From: Chalciporus piperatus
Lineage: Eukaryota > Basidiomycota > Agaricomycetes > Boletales > Boletaceae
Assembly: GCA_038093975.1 (NCBI GenBank)
Contig: JBBPTG010000013.1
Span: 248,001-312,000, forward strand
Length of the DNA: 64,000 nucleotides
Direction of reading: 5' to 3'
Shown: in pieces, positions 11,550 through 23,886 of the stretch
Position numbering within the stretch: the stretch's first letter is position 1
Layout: each line of letters starts with the position of its first letter
Position numbers and translations under genes: made by a program
Notes under the pieces: model-generated
What the model was told of the DNA's origin: nothing
What the model saw: the letters and a program-made list of their open reading frames with translations, nothing else
Database searches by the model: none

Positions 11550-14500
11550 ATGCCTCCTCGACACAATGTGGTAGACCCTCTTACCAAGCAAGAAGTGGAC
11601 AGCCCGGTGACAGCCTATGACATCGACCCGCTCAGTATCCTCCCATACATGGCTTTGCCCCAATACTTCGCAACAACACCAACTGAAACCCCCCTGGAAG
11701 TACTCAAGCGCATTCATGGTACATTGTGCGACATCGGGGTGATTGATGGTGGATGTTGGGCATTCAAACCTCAACAGGGATCAGAGGATAACATTGCGCA
11801 GCTTCTCAACAATGTGAGTCTTCAAATTTGCAAAGGAGATTAGATTGTACAACTGATGCCGAGCTTAGATAATCAATGCAGGTTACGCCCCCCTCACGCT
11901 GGTCGGGCCGCAAGTGGTCTGGTGGACCCATTCAACCTCTCTGAATGAGGGTTCCAGAAAATCTGATGTTGTTCTTGTTCCCATTCTATTTGACAAACTT
12001 CCCAATCTCCCCTCCAGCGTAACGTATGCCTACTGCGAGGTCAAATACGACTACAGCCAAACCATGGAAAGCGCTGTGCTGCTCCAATTGACTGAGCTTG
12101 CTGGCCTTGTCATTTCATCTCAATTTGGTCGCCGCTTTTACATCGGGATGTCGCTGTGCGGCCAAAATCTCTCCCTTGCTTGTTTTCTTCGGGGAGCCAC
12201 CCTATTCACAACATCTTTCTATATCAATGACCAGCCCCTCCAGTTCATCAACATCGTTCTCGCTCTCAGCGCCTCCGATCAAAATGGCATTTGGACGGGT
12301 TTCGATGATGCATTTCGGGCATCATATCAAACATCACTGCTGGGAGGATCAATGCGTCTCTCGTTCCCACTCGGCCTTCCTTCCACTAGCACGTGTGCTA
12401 CCGACTCTGCTCCCAAATCTCTGGATGTCAGGACCTACTTTCCACTTTTCCGAGCCATCGGCATCGCAGGAAAGGGCACCGTCGTCTATGCTGCCAGTAT
12501 TCACAGTACTGTGAAGGAGCAGATCTTCAAGGAGCAAGGGCGCCATGGCGCCCTCAAGGAGTGCTGGGTCCCGGCCCACTAGTGTTTAAAAGTCCGGTCC
12601 GGTCCGGTTTTTAGATCAAGTTTTGAGGCAACCGGACCTGGACCAGTCTTTTTATTTGTCAAATTTGAAGCAACCGGACCAAAACCAATAAAGACCGGTT
12701 GCCATGGCCAGACCGGGGCAACCGAACCGGTTGCAACCGGTTGTCTTAAAAGATCGATCTACTATACATATTTTGGTTTTAGTTGTAAATATAAGAGATT
12801 TTCAGCTGAAAAAACAATGTTTTTAATATTGTCAAAAACGCGCAGATGCGCCCAGGGCGCATCTGCGTGGGAAAACGACAAAAAATAATTATTAAAACAT
12901 TTTAAAACGAGGGAAAACATCAGAAAATGTAGAAATACATGGTATGCGCAGATGCGCCAGGAGCGCATCAGCGTGAAAATTGGTCAGATGACTACCTACA
13001 ACCGGTCCGTGATGCAACCGGTTGCAACCGGTCTTGGACCGGTCTTTTATTTTTCAGATTTTCATGGCAACCGGACCGATACATACCAGAAAATCTGGCA
13101 ACTGTCAACCGCAGTCCGGTTGCAACCGATGTCGGTTCGGTTCGGTTGCCGGTCTTTTTGCGGTCCTGCAACTGGACTTTGAAACACTACGGCCCACTGG
13201 CCGAACGACATTGATATCAACAACCTGCTGAACACCCGCTCACCTGTAGCTATCCCCGAGGAAGACGAGCCAGTCTTTGGAACAGCTGACTGCTACGGGA
13301 TCTTCTCTCAATGCCAGCAGGAGGAGTCCGCTGATCTCCAATGGAACAACACACACCTTCCAGGCACACCCATCGTATGCGAATGGGACCGACCTACACA
13401 CCCCATGCCCGATCCATTTCAGCCCGATGACGACAGGTGGCCTACGTACTCTGCCCAGGAAGATACGACTGAGAACATTTTGGCAAGATTTCAACGGCTG
13501 TCTAAAAAAGCATTGCATTACGACCCACGCATTCGTATCTATGTTTTGTCCCGCACTCACGGCATACCAATTCAATTCTTTTTTTGTCGCCGGGAGTTCT
13601 TGAACGGTTTTATGGGAGCTCTCGTGTGTAAGTCAGCCATGTTGAGGGTCACAGGAGTCGCTAACATCAAAACACAGCTCACTACAATGGAATACGCAAG
13701 GGCATTCTGCACTGCGACGTCAGCATAGGCAACGTTTGGTTGCGGATTATCTCACACCTTGTCCGCGAGGCGATCCCTGATTTGCACCCTGTTCGAGATG
13801 AAGCCTCCGACAGAACAACACCATCAGTTGTTCTGCGAGCGGGTATGTTGGGAGATTGGGGATCGGGGATGGATGTGTTGGGGGCTGATGACGTCAGTGT
13901 GCAGAGGGACAGGGTTGGTGTGGTCACGGTAAGTTGATCATTACCAGACTTGGCCCCTCGCTCATCATATTTTACTCAGGGTACCTTGCCTTACATGGCC
14001 ACTGAGCTCCTCACGGTGGCCGGACATCACGGCCGGGTACTGCACACTGCCTACCACGATCTTGAATCCTTCTTCTGGGTTCTGTGGTCCTTGATCGTCA
14101 CCCAGGCTGGCCCTTATGATGCAAGCAGGCAATGGTTGGATGCTAGGGCTCCCGCTACTCAGGCCCCTGGCCCCCCTGCCAGGCCTGACGCTACTCCCAC
14201 TGCGACATCACACCCTTCATCCTCCACCTCCACTCAACAAGTTCTCCAGCCTATCTTGAATGTCCCTCGAGCAGAAGCATATCCCGGCAGTATGCGCCGT
14301 GCCAACAATGAGAACAACGATCCCGTTCCTGCGTGGGTGACAGACGCAAATGTCCCCTGTACCTACGACGAGGTTTTCACTTGGAGGTCTGCAGTGACCG
14401 AGAACCAGATTTGCAATCCCATCAGCCCATACTTCCTGTCAGGAAGTGGGGGCGAAGCCTTCCATGGTGGGATCAAGCAACTTTATACACTCTTCGAGTA

Positions 14501-14822
14501 CTCATCCGCATCCGCTCAGACTAAGGCTCACATCAGCCATAAAGCTTTCATCGACATTTTGAAGGGGATGCGAGATGCCATCGACCCAGCAGAGGATACT
14601 CCGACACAGCAACAAGTAACGGAGGGTCAGAAGAGATTTCAAGACTGGATAGCTGGTGGGCAACAGCAAGGTTTCCAGGCACAAACTGCTGCCAGCGTGA
14701 AGACTCAGAGGAGATTGAGCAAACGTGGACTAGACGAGAAATCGGGAGTCAAAGGTAGCGCTTCGAAGCGGAGCCGCCGATCCTATCCCAGCAGCAATAC
14801 TCTCTCCATGGCAGATGCTTAG
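11550..14822 (+). pseudogene. FunK1-type protein kinase gene interrupted by a hAT MITE
   Basis: Exons 11550-11813, 11869-12579, [MITE 12580-13189 plus duplicated 8 bp], 13198-13627, 13678-13928 and 13980-14822 join in phase to 832 codons if the MITE is ignored. The N-terminal half carries the FunK1 lead domain (QLTELAGLVISSQFGRRFYIG, then FYINDQPLQF). The kinase part has the catalytic loop ILHCDVSIGNV, a DWG in place of DFG (GMLGDWGSG), and the FunK1 signature GTLPYMATELL followed by HDLESFFWVLWSL. The C-terminal tail is basic with KRSRR. FunK1 kinases are an expanded family of mushrooms whose substrates are mostly unknown. The MITE adds stops right after KECWVPAH, so the gene cannot make a full kinase unless the insert is spliced out. 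No other lesion is seen. Confidence 0.8.
12580..13189. mobile_element. hAT-type MITE F1 (610 bp)
   Basis: Terminal inverted repeats TAGTGTTTAAAAGTCC and, at the other end, the complement of TAGTGTTTCAAAGTCC. Flanked by a perfect 8-bp target-site duplication CGGCCCAC (12572-12579 and 13190-13197), diagnostic of hAT transposition. The inside is full of alternating CCGGTTGCAACCGG motifs and two GCGCAGATGCGCC inverted repeats. No coding capacity. Other family members: 32070-32769 and the remnant 47855-47997. Confidence 0.88.
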
Positions 14823-15044
14823 ATTTTTTCGGGTGAAAGAATAGGCTGGATATTGTCTTTCATTCATCTTTTCCCATCAAGCGTGTTCTTTGTCTCATCT
14901 TGTTCCACTGTATGTTGTTTTGTTCTTGTAGCGCTGAATGTTTGGTCTGTTTTTTTCCTATGTTTACCACTATCTGGAAACTTGTCTGCCACCGTGTTGC
15001 CTTGCAATTCATTATAATTCCTTATCCTCAATCTCTTCGACGTC

Positions 15045-18000
15045 ATGCAGACCATTCTCAAGAACTTGGATGTAGAGGATCCCTTAGCATGTCCGGTGTG
15101 TTTGAAATGTCTGAAGACCACACAGGGCGTGCTTGCACACTTGAGTTCTGCGGCGCGATGCAAGGCGTATAGAAAGGGGAAACAGCGAGAACTAACACTC
15201 GCAGGTACTCTCCAGGAAGACCGATTGGAGACCGCTGAAAGAGATTCTCCAGATATCCTCCCTATTCCTCCATCCGCGTCAATGGCGGAAGTCCCTCCGG
15301 CAGATATTGCCGATGAAATCCACGACCCCCTCTACGACCTAGTGCCTTTGGAGCCTGATGGCCCAGAGAATATACCTGGCCCCTCCACCCACCATTCCCA
15401 TTCTCCTGGGTTTCAGAACGAGTATGATGAGCAAGTCGAAGAAGACCTCTTTCCCCACGCAGGGCGGGTGATTCGCATGGACCAAACTCTCCATGAAAAA
15501 TGGCGACGGTTGTTTGGAGGAGAGGATGATGATGGTGATGCGGTGATGAATGAGCAGGAAGAGAACCAGGGCACTAAGTTTGCCCCCTTCGCATCCGAGC
15601 TAGATTGGAGAGTCGCCCGTTGGGCTGTCCAGGATGGGATAGGACACAAGTCCCTAGACTGCCTTCTGTCCATCCCAGGGGTGAGTCCTCTTACCCATAA
15701 AGATATCCTGACGTTCTAACAAGTTCATCCAGGTAGTGGAGAGCTTAGGCCTCTCCTTTCACAATGTGCGGTCCCTCCATCAGGCGGTTGACTCCATCCT
15801 GACCCGCGTCAAATGGACTACCAGAGACCTCTGGTATAGCTCAGACCTGGATGCAAAGCACACCATTCACTACCGTGGGGTCATCGAGGCCGTCGAAGCA
15901 TTGCTAGGAAATCCCGCCCACGCCAAAGACATCGTCTATCGCCCCAAAAGAATTTTCACTGACTCGAGCAAAAACAAACGCATATACCATGAGATGTGGA
16001 CTGGAGAATGGTGGGCGGCGGTTCAGGTGAGTCTAAACAATGGTTCATTCATTTAAATTTACTCAGGAATTGGCAGAATTGTTTGCCTGAGGGGTCGTGC
16101 GTGGCCCCGGTGATCATTGCAATGGACAAGACCCAGCTCACGCAGTTCTCGGGAGGAAAGTCCGCCTACCCAGTCTACCTGACCCTTGGCAACATCCCTC
16201 GGGCCATACGTCGAAAGCCTAGTCAGAATGCCTGCATTCTAATCGGATATCTGTCGGTCAGCAAGGATGTCGGCGAAAATCTGACCAAAAAGCAACAATC
16301 CGCCCGCATCCAGCAACTATTCCATGACTCAATGCGGATCATCCTGGAGCCTCTGATCAAGGCCGGGTTGGAGGGAGTAGAGATGACTGGAGGAGATGGC
16401 CGGGTATGTCGCGTCCACCCCATCCTTGCCGCTTACATCACGGACTATCCGGAGCAATGTCTGGTGACTTGTGCCAAGTACAGCACCTGTCCCAGATGCA
16501 AAGTCACAGAGGACGAGCTAGAAGAACGGCATCCAGCAGAACCTAGAAGACAGAAAGACACGATGAAAGCCATGAGAGAATCCAAATCCAGCGCCATCTC
16601 CCCCACCCACTACCAATCTCTCTGCAGGGAAGCGCTAATCTCAGGCGGCGTCACACGGCCATTCTGGGAAGGCTTTCCCTACTGCGATATCCACCTGTCC
16701 ATGACCCCCGACATCCTTCACCAGCTCTATCACGGGATAGTCAAGTACCTCACGTTCTGGTGCACAAGCCTGATGGAGACCCAGGAGTTGGACCGGCGCA
16801 TCCGCACTCTTCCTCCATGCTTCGGAGTCCACCACTTTTCCTCTGGATGGTCTAAACTGTCTCAGATTGCAGGCAAGGAGCGCAAAGACATGGTGCGTAT
16901 CCTCCTTGGTCTGCTCGTTGGTAAAGTCCCCTCCCAAATTCTCACTTGCTACCGGGCTCTCCTAGATTTCATTTATCTCGCTCAGTACGCCACTCATGAC
17001 GACGACTCCCTCCAATGGATGCAGGAGTCTCTGGACTTGTTCCATGAGAACAAGTCCATTCTCCTCTCCCCCCCTGATGGACTTGACATCCGCGACCACC
17101 TCAACATTCCCAAAGTGCACTCCCTTGTTCACTACGTCGAGTCTATCCGCAACTTCGGCACCACCGACAACTACAACACGGAGGCTTTCGAACGCTTTCA
17201 CATCGACATGGCCAAGGAAGGGTGGCGCGCATCCAACTTCAGAAATGAAGTTCCGCAGATGACCCGCTGGCTGGAGAGGCAAGAGAAAATCACTTTATTT
17301 CAAACCTACGTCAATAGCAGAACCAAGGACGATGCTGAAGAAGAGGAGCAAGAACCACCCAACCCAACATCCACCCTCACTGGACTAGCCATCGCCCAAC
17401 AACCTGCTGTCCCCCATCAGACCATCGCCAGCATTCAAAAAAACCACAATGCACCCTCTTTTGCCCACCACCTTCGCAACTACCTCAACTCCCTGCTCCC
17501 TGCAGGCGAAACTCTTGCTCGAGCTGCTGTCCCGTATGCCCACCTTCCCTTTGACAAGCTTGATGCCTGGCATTCCTGCAAGTTTGCCTTGGATGTCCTG
17601 GGCAACGACATCAATGGTGAGGAGGGGGTGGACTCTATCAAGGCCAAGCCAGGCAGGTTTGACACGGTAGCAGTGGCCTACCGGGGAGATGCAGAGACCG
17701 CAGGCTTACAAGGTAAGGGTTCATTGTTTTAAACCAATCATCTCCATCACTGACTCTGGGCCACAGGAATGAGAATAGGGCGCCTGAGGGTGATTTTCAA
17801 ATTACCCGCCACCTTTTCTCTGTTGACGCCAGCACCTGCCAATTGGCCCAAGGAACCATTGGCGTACATAGAATGGTACCGCCTCTCCAGTTCCCCAGGC
17901 AAGTTCCATAATATGTACACTGTTTCCAAACCTGCTCCTTTGCATCCATCCTCTCACTTGCCCGCTGTTGTTCAGGGAGACATAGTTTCTGTTAAAACTA

Positions 18001-18146
18001 TACGACAAACCTGTCAACTAATACCTTTAGCTTCTGGTTTATCCCAGTGGCCATCAGAATGGAAGTCCAACAATGTACTAGACAATTGTTCTTCTTTTTT
18101 ACTCAACAATTGGTCTAGCAAGTACTCTTATCAGACGTTGTACTAG
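15045..18146 (+). CDS. Plavaka (CACTA/CMC-type) DDE transposase
   Basis: Exons 15045-15680, 15733-16026, 16077-17712 and 17767-18146 join in phase to 981 aa. The N-terminus has a zinc finger (CPVCLKCLK..HLSSAARC) and an acidic linker. The core shows the family signatures WTGEWWAAVQ, PVIIAMDKTQLTQFSG, PVYLTLGNI, a cysteine block CAKYSTCPRCKV, and MTPDILHQLYHGIVKYL. The C-terminal domain ends with NVLDNCSSFLLNNW. In the family, the transposase cuts CACTA-like ends and moves itself. Taking the inner acceptor at 16076 avoids a stop and gives the expected Q-NCLPEGS join. No frameshift or stop is visible, so this copy could be active, but only the right flank shows candidate subterminal repeats and no left TIR was found. 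Confidence 0.85.
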
Positions 18147-18169
18147 ATATTTTTATCAATACTATATCA

Positions 18170-18312
18170 TATGTAATATTTGGGGATATCAAATGGCACA
18201 TAAGGTGCCAAAGTATACCCTATAGCACAAAAGGCCCCCTTATAGCACAAAAAGCCCCCTTGTGCACCATAGCAGCACAAATGGCCTATTATGGCATAGG
18301 GGTTTTTTCCTG
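18170..18312. repeat. Subterminal repeats at the right side of Plavaka
   Basis: Repeated TATAGCACAAAAGGCCCC-like units (three or four) followed by GGCCTATTATGGCATAGGGG, after which retrotransposon RT sequence begins abruptly at about 18315. Short repeats just inside the end are typical of CACTA-like elements. The matching left end is not visible. Confidence 0.45.
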
Positions 18313-18314
18313 AT

Positions 18315-21115
18315 GGGTGGCTTGTCATCTATATGGACGACCTTCTCATCTTTTCTCCCGATGATGCTACTCACACCGCTCGCACGCAACGAGTCCTCGA
18401 ACGGATGCAAGAGCTAGATCTCCATCTTCGTTTAGAAAAATGCAACTTCGCCATAAACGAAGTAGAATATCTTGGCATGATCGTCCGCCCCGGAGAGCTT
18501 GCCATGGACCCTGTCAAACTTGACGGCATCTCTCAATGGCCCGTTCCCACTACCGTTAAGGAAGTCCGCTCATTCCTTGGCTTTGCTAACTTCTATCGAC
18601 GCTTTATTCCAAATTACTCCTTAGTCGCCCGTCCCTTGATTGGCCTGACCAAAAAGGATCATCGATGGGATTGGAATAACACCTGCCAAGATGCCTTTGC
18701 CCGTCTAAAACAGATGTTCCTGGCGAAATCTGTTCTACGCTTCCCAGACCTTTCCAAACCCTTCGCCATCGCAACTGATGCCTCCAAATTTGCCTCTGGA
18801 GGTATACTCCTCCAAGCTGACGCCAACGGCAATTGGCACCCTTGTTCCTATCTCTCCCAGTCCTTTGATGATGCTGAACGGAACTACGATATCTATGATC
18901 GTGAACTCCTCGCTGTGATCCGTGCACTGAAAACCTGGCGACATTATCTCCACGGCTCTCCCTTCCCTGTCCAAGTCTTCACTGATCACAAAAACCTGAC
19001 CTACTTTCGCCAACCCCAGAATCTGAACCGCCGGCAAGCCCGCTGGCTCCTCGATCTTGCTGACTTTGACCTGAAAATGATTCATGTTCCCGGCTCATCC
19101 CTCGCCGGTCCCGACGCCTTATCTAGGCGTGCGTCCTACGCTTCCCAGACCTTTCCAAACCCTTCGCCATCGCAACTGATGCCTCCAAATTTGCCTCTGG
19201 GGGTATACTCCTCCAAGCTGACGCCAACGGCGATTGGCACCCCTGTTCCTATCTCTCCCAGTCCTTTGGTGATGCTGAACGGAACTACGATATCTATGAT
19301 CGTGAACTCCTCGCTGTGATCCGCGCACTGAAAACCTGGCGACATTATCTCCACGGCTCTCCCTTCCCTGTCCAGGTATTCACTGATCACAAAAACCTGA
19401 CCTACTTTCGCCAACCCCAGAATCTGAACCGCCGGCAAGCCCGCTGGCTCCTCGATCTTGCTGACTTTGACCTGAAAATGATTCATGTTCCCGGCTCATC
19501 CCTCGCCGGTCCCGACGCCTTATCTAGGCGTGCTGATCACTTTTCCACCAACGCCGATGACAATGCGGGTACCACTCTACTACCACCCTCCCTATTTGTC
19601 CGTGTCATTGACGCCGCCATGAACAACCACATTTCTAGTCTTTCCAAAGATGACCCATTTCTCCTCGCCGCATTACAAGCCATTGACGGCGATATCCCAG
19701 CGCCATTCCGATCCCGGTTGGCTGAATGGCAGATGAATAACGGCGTCCTGACCTACCAAGGTCGCGTTTACATTCCACCAGACGAAAACTTACGTCGCAC
19801 TGTCGTCCAACGCTGTCATGATCACCCCACCGCCGGCCACCCGGGTTATCTCAAGACTAGACAGCTGGTTGCTGCTGAATTCTGGTGGCCTGGTCTTGCA
19901 CAGTTTGTGCGCAAATATGTCGAAGGATGCGCAACCTGCCAACAGAATAAAGCGAACACACATCCAACTACTCTGCCCTTAATGCCTATACCGTCGAAGA
20001 GCTCCAAACCGTTCCAGCAAGTGTCTTGTGACCGAATCACCGACCTGCCCGTTTCCAATGGTTTCGATTCTCTATTGGTCGTGGTCGACCACGGGCATAC
20101 AAAGGGGGTAATTCTCTGCCCTACTAAGAAAACTGTCACCGCCGAAGGGATCGCCTCCCTCTTTTTCCACAAAGTCTACCTGAGATTCAGTCTTTATGAC
20201 AAAATCATCAGCGACCGAGGACCACAATTCACATCCGAGTTTGCTCGTGAACTAGGACGAATCCTTGGATACGACCTTTCTCTCTCCACCGCCTACTACC
20301 ATCCCCAATCTGATGGGGAAACCGAACGTGTCAATCAGGAAGTAGAAACCTATCTCCGAATCTACTGCGGAGATAACCCCATATCCTGGGCTGATTCTAT
20401 CTCCCACGCTGAATTTGCACACAATCATCGACCCCACTCCGTCACCGGCAAATCCCCATTCTATCTCATGATGGGATATGAACCCCGTCCTCTTCCTTCG
20501 GTGATTGCCAACTCCGCTCTACCCGCTGTCGAACTTCGCCTTCACTCCCTCACTGCTGCCAGAGATGAAGCACTCGCCTCGCACGAGCTTGCCAGACAAG
20601 TGATGTCAGCACGAACTCGACAGAAGTTCAAACCATTCGCCAAAGGAGACAAAGTCTGGCTAGAGGCCAGAAACCTCAAACAATCCCTTACCTCCCCAAA
20701 GTTTGCCCCGAAACGAGAAGGACCCTTTACCATTACACAGGTCCTATCTCCGCTGTCTTATAAACTCCGCCTCCCACAAACGTGGAAAATCCACCCCGTG
20801 TTTCATGCTTCTCTGTTATCGCCCTATCGCGAAAACTCCATCCACGGACCGAACTTCCCAGCTCCACCACCTGACTTGATAGAAGGCGAAGAAGAGTATG
20901 AGATCGAAAAGATTCTCCGACACCGAAGTTTCTCCGGACGCCACTTGTACCTGGTTCGCTGGAAAGAATATACTGCTGACGAAGACCGCTGGCTCAAAGA
21001 AACAGACCTTACCCACGCCAAGGATATTCTTGAAAACTATAAAAAGGCTCATCCATCCGCCTTCCCTTCTTCCTCAAGATCCCCATCTTCTGTCAGACGC
21101 AAAACTCGCCGCTGA
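18315..21115 (+). pseudogene. LTR-III Ty3/Gypsy pol: RT (C-terminal), RNase H, integrase, chromodomain
   Basis: Starts inside RT at VIYMDDLLIF, so protease and RT fingers are missing. RNase H (ATDASKFASGGIL, YDRELLAVIRAL, VFTDHKNL) is present twice because of a 401-bp tandem duplication that shifts frame. The second reading (19316-21115) continues through the zinc-binding HHCC region (HPGYL.. CATCQ), integrase D,D,E (SCDRITDLP, SDRGPQF, GETERVNQ), a GPF-like tail and a C-terminal chromodomain (EEEYEIEKILRHR..LVRWKEY). The chromodomain marks it as a chromovirus. Inactive through 5' truncation and the duplication. Confidence 0.85.
18735..19536 (+). repeat. 401-bp tandem duplication inside RNase H
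   Basis: Bases 18735-19135 and 19136-19536 are near-identical copies with a 3-4 nt filler at the junction after TCTAGGCGTGC. 401 is not a multiple of 3, so the upstream frame ends soon after entering the second copy. Confidence 0.9.
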
Positions 21116-21120
21116 AACTA

Positions 21121-22285
21121 TGTCTGCTCCTACTACCCCTTCATCTACCACTATGTCCTCCATTTCTTCTCTATCTCGTTCTTCTTCTTCTCCTACTTAC
21201 CCCCCTGGTTTACTTATTCGTTCTCTACCTATTCAACCCACTCGTCCCTCCTCTCCCGAACCCGTTAGCCCAACCGTCGCTGAAGCTGGATGGAATACCA
21301 CTGGTCTCCCATTAAACTCCGCTGGATGGCCGGTCTTGCAGGAAGACCTAGATGCCCCCACTCATATTGCCGCTACTCCCACTGTCAGAGTCTTACCCAT
21401 TGAGTTACCACTCACCGCCCATCGTCTTCGCGACGAGTTGATGGACAATGCCATCATGGATCGTATGTCCCAATTCCTACTTGACTCACGTCTCTCTGTA
21501 CCCATTGGCACCCACCTTGACCTGGGGTCACCCCTCTTTGCCCTCTACTGTGCCTACCTGCAAGCATCCCGTCTTGCCAATCTTCCTCCTGCCCTGACAA
21601 CGGTTCACCAAGCTCATTCGGAAGCTGCTTCCCTCCGCAATATCCACGGTGATCTAATTACCAACCTCAGCATTGCTCTTTATGAGCTAGGGATGCCGGA
21701 GTTTCTGGATGACCTAGACCACTACCTCAGAGAATCTGCCTCTGCAGCTCAATCTCCAACCCCTGTCATCGGAGTCTCTACCTCATCTCTCCCCTCATCG
21801 ACACCTTCCGCGTCTAGCTCCCCTTTGAACGCTGAAGAAGAAGCAGTGTTCTTTCGTGCAGAACGTAATCACATTACCTCGCAATGACAACGGACTGGCA
21901 CCATACCTCTATCCACCTCACATCCCCAGTACCACGATGCCTGCTTTGTATGTCACCGACTGGACCATATACGTGTCCACTGTCCCGTATACCAGTGTCC
22001 CACGTGCTTCCGCTGGGCACCCGGTCACATTCAAGGTCGTTGCCCACTTAGGTGTGGACAGAGACATACAACCACACCACCTGTTGCACCCTCTTCCTGT
22101 TCCCGCCGATCAACCAATACCAATCGAGCTGCTCGACGCCCCCCTCCACTCTATACCCGCATCTCGGGTGAGACTTATTCACGCGACGACGACGACGCCA
22201 CTCTCTATGACGGAGATGATCCAACCGACGATGTTGGATATGCAAACATGACCGGTTCTCCAGGTCACTACGGGTTAAGCATTTG
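21121..22285 (+). CDS. LTR-III third ORF with two zinc knuckles, downstream of pol
   Basis: ATG at 21121 lies 5 nt after the pol stop. The first part (about 240 aa) is Ser/Pro-rich with a helical domain (RLRDELMDNAIMDRMSQFLL). From 21930 another frame encodes CFVCHRLDHIRVHC and CPTCFRWAPGHIQGRC, two CX2C..H..C knuckles, then an acidic tail to 22285. The two frames can be joined by an intron 21849-21929 (phase 0, GT..AG) or by a frameshift. Zinc knuckles normally sit in gag, upstream of pol, so a knuckle ORF after integrase is unusual. It may be a relocated nucleocapsid. Not seen in LTR-I or LTR-II. Confidence 0.55.
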
Positions 22286-22331
22286 ACTAGCGTTTATCTT
22301 CGTCGATGACTTGATTCTAATACGGGGGTAA

Positions 22332-22493
22332 TGTTACGATCACTCATTCTTTCCTTCCCCATTACCTTGTACTAAAGTCCTAGTCGCTGGTTCAAGTCCT
22401 GCCTAGGCCATTTATTTCTTATTTCATCTTGGTCAGCGAGTATTCCTTCATGTTCTTTCACCTTCTACACTTCGTCATCGCTGACTCATGAGC
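22332..22493 (+). repeat. Start of LTR-III 3' LTR (truncated)
   Basis: A purine-rich stretch ACGGGGGTAA is followed by TGTTACGATCACTC, as expected for polypurine tract and LTR start. The LTR is cut at about 22493, where repeat family IV begins. Confidence 0.5.
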
Positions 22494-22960
22494 CCATTCA
22501 GCTCGTTAGGCCGTACAGCAAGGCCAGCCGATCGCCAATTAGGCCGTGCTCTACTGGCCGGCTAACGATTGGCCGCTGGTGTATGATCACCTAGGTTAGG
22601 GATCGGCTAGTAATAGAATGTACACATAGAGTAGGGATCAGCCAATGTGCCATTGTGCCCTGGCAATGGGAATGGCCAACACAAAGGTTCCATGAGGTAG
22701 GACCTGGCCGACTGGTGCTAATCACCCAGTCCTGCCTGCATCAGGGTTCGGCCCATAGAGAATAGGGATGAGCCTCAATGTGTAGGAATGGGCCAATGGG
22801 TTGAGCCTCAATGCGTAGGGATGGGCCGATGGGTTGAGCCTCAATGTGTAGGAATGGGCCGATATTCTTATTGTCACTCGTTAGGGGTGGGCGGATGTAA
22901 AGTTAGTCCATGGGTAGGGATAAGCCAATGTGATCAGTGTCAATATTATATGGCCTACAC
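22494..22960. repeat. Dispersed repeat IV, copy 1, with minisatellite
   Basis: Starts GAGCCCATTCAGCTCGTTAGG and matches 50523-51245 closely. The second half is a minisatellite of GGCC-containing units (AATGGGCCGATG..GAGCCTCAATG). Inverted pieces of the same array are at 27075-27260. No coding region recognised. Confidence 0.7.
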
Positions 22961-23099
22961 TACATGACATTCCTCAGCCTCTCCAACATGTCCATCTGAC
23001 GTAGCAAAGAAATCAGATGGAATATGTGTTGCCTACGAGTGTAGGCCAGAAATTCTAAGCGTTCAAACATGATCCAAGATATGGCCATCAGCGTGGCAT

Positions 23100-23886
23100 C
23101 ATCATTTCTGGCCTGTTCTTCGGCGGCTGATCCCTCCGGCGGCTGGTGTTCTCTGCGCAGCCCTTGGGCCTAACCCATGTCCCGAGCGACTCACCCGCAC
23201 CACAGACGAGTTCTCAGCGACCCAAACGGCCCTCCAGTGGTCCAATCGGCCCATCCATGCCCCAATCGTCTCACCTACGCCCCGAGCGGCTCACCCATGT
23301 CCCGAGCGACTCACCCGCACCACAAACGAGTTCTCAGCGACCCAAACGGCCCATCCATGCCTCAATCGACTCACCTACACCCCGAGCGGCTCACCCATGT
23401 CCCGAGCGACTCGCCCACACCCCAAACGAGTTCTCAGCGACCCAAACGGCCCTCCAGTGCTCCAACTGGCCCATCCATGCCCCAATCGACTCACCTACGC
23501 CCCGAGCAGCTCACCCATGGCCCGAGCGACTCACCCGCACCACAAACGAGTTAAAAAACGCGGCGGCTCCTCAGGCTGGCCACTCATCCAGTCCGAGGAC
23601 GACAATGGACAATGGACAACGACAGGAGTTAGATACTACTCATAGATACTAGTACATGGAATCAATATATTTTATTCTACTACTCGTGAACATGCAAAGA
23701 GAATTTCGCAAGTACACAAGACAGAGGCTGGTAAAACTTTTGCTTCTGTACAAGTTTGTACAGAATCGAGACTCTGTACAGTGCTGTGACTATGCTGCAC
23801 AGAGGGGGACCTTTCTGTCATACTGTGACAGGAACATGCTGTGCAGAGTGCCACAGCATTGTGCAGCTCACTGAGGATTTGCTGAT
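23100..23886. repeat. Element G, copy 1 (partial), minisatellite plus terminal repeat
   Basis: 23150-23560 is an array of units carrying CACCCATGTCCCGAGCGACTC and CAAACGAGTTCTCAGCGACC. A unique part (23560-23886) ends in GATTTGCTGATG. The whole block is an inverted copy of most of 25657-26590. The left terminus was not found. Confidence 0.65.

Noticed and set aside
14823..15044. Left TIR of the Plavaka element
   Set aside because: No complement of the right-end words GCACAAAAGG or CCTATTATGGCATAGG was found between the kinase gene and the transposase start.
22385..22420. tRNA-like B-box GGTTCAAGTCC
   Set aside because: The T-stem does not pair well and no A-box, anticodon arm or acceptor stem is found. 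It lies within the LTR-III LTR start.
23146..23652. Pro/Ser-rich protein with repeated SDSPAPQTSSQRP-like units
   Set aside because: Product of reading a minisatellite in all three frames; the inverted copy at 25900-26560 gives the same, so coding is not supported.
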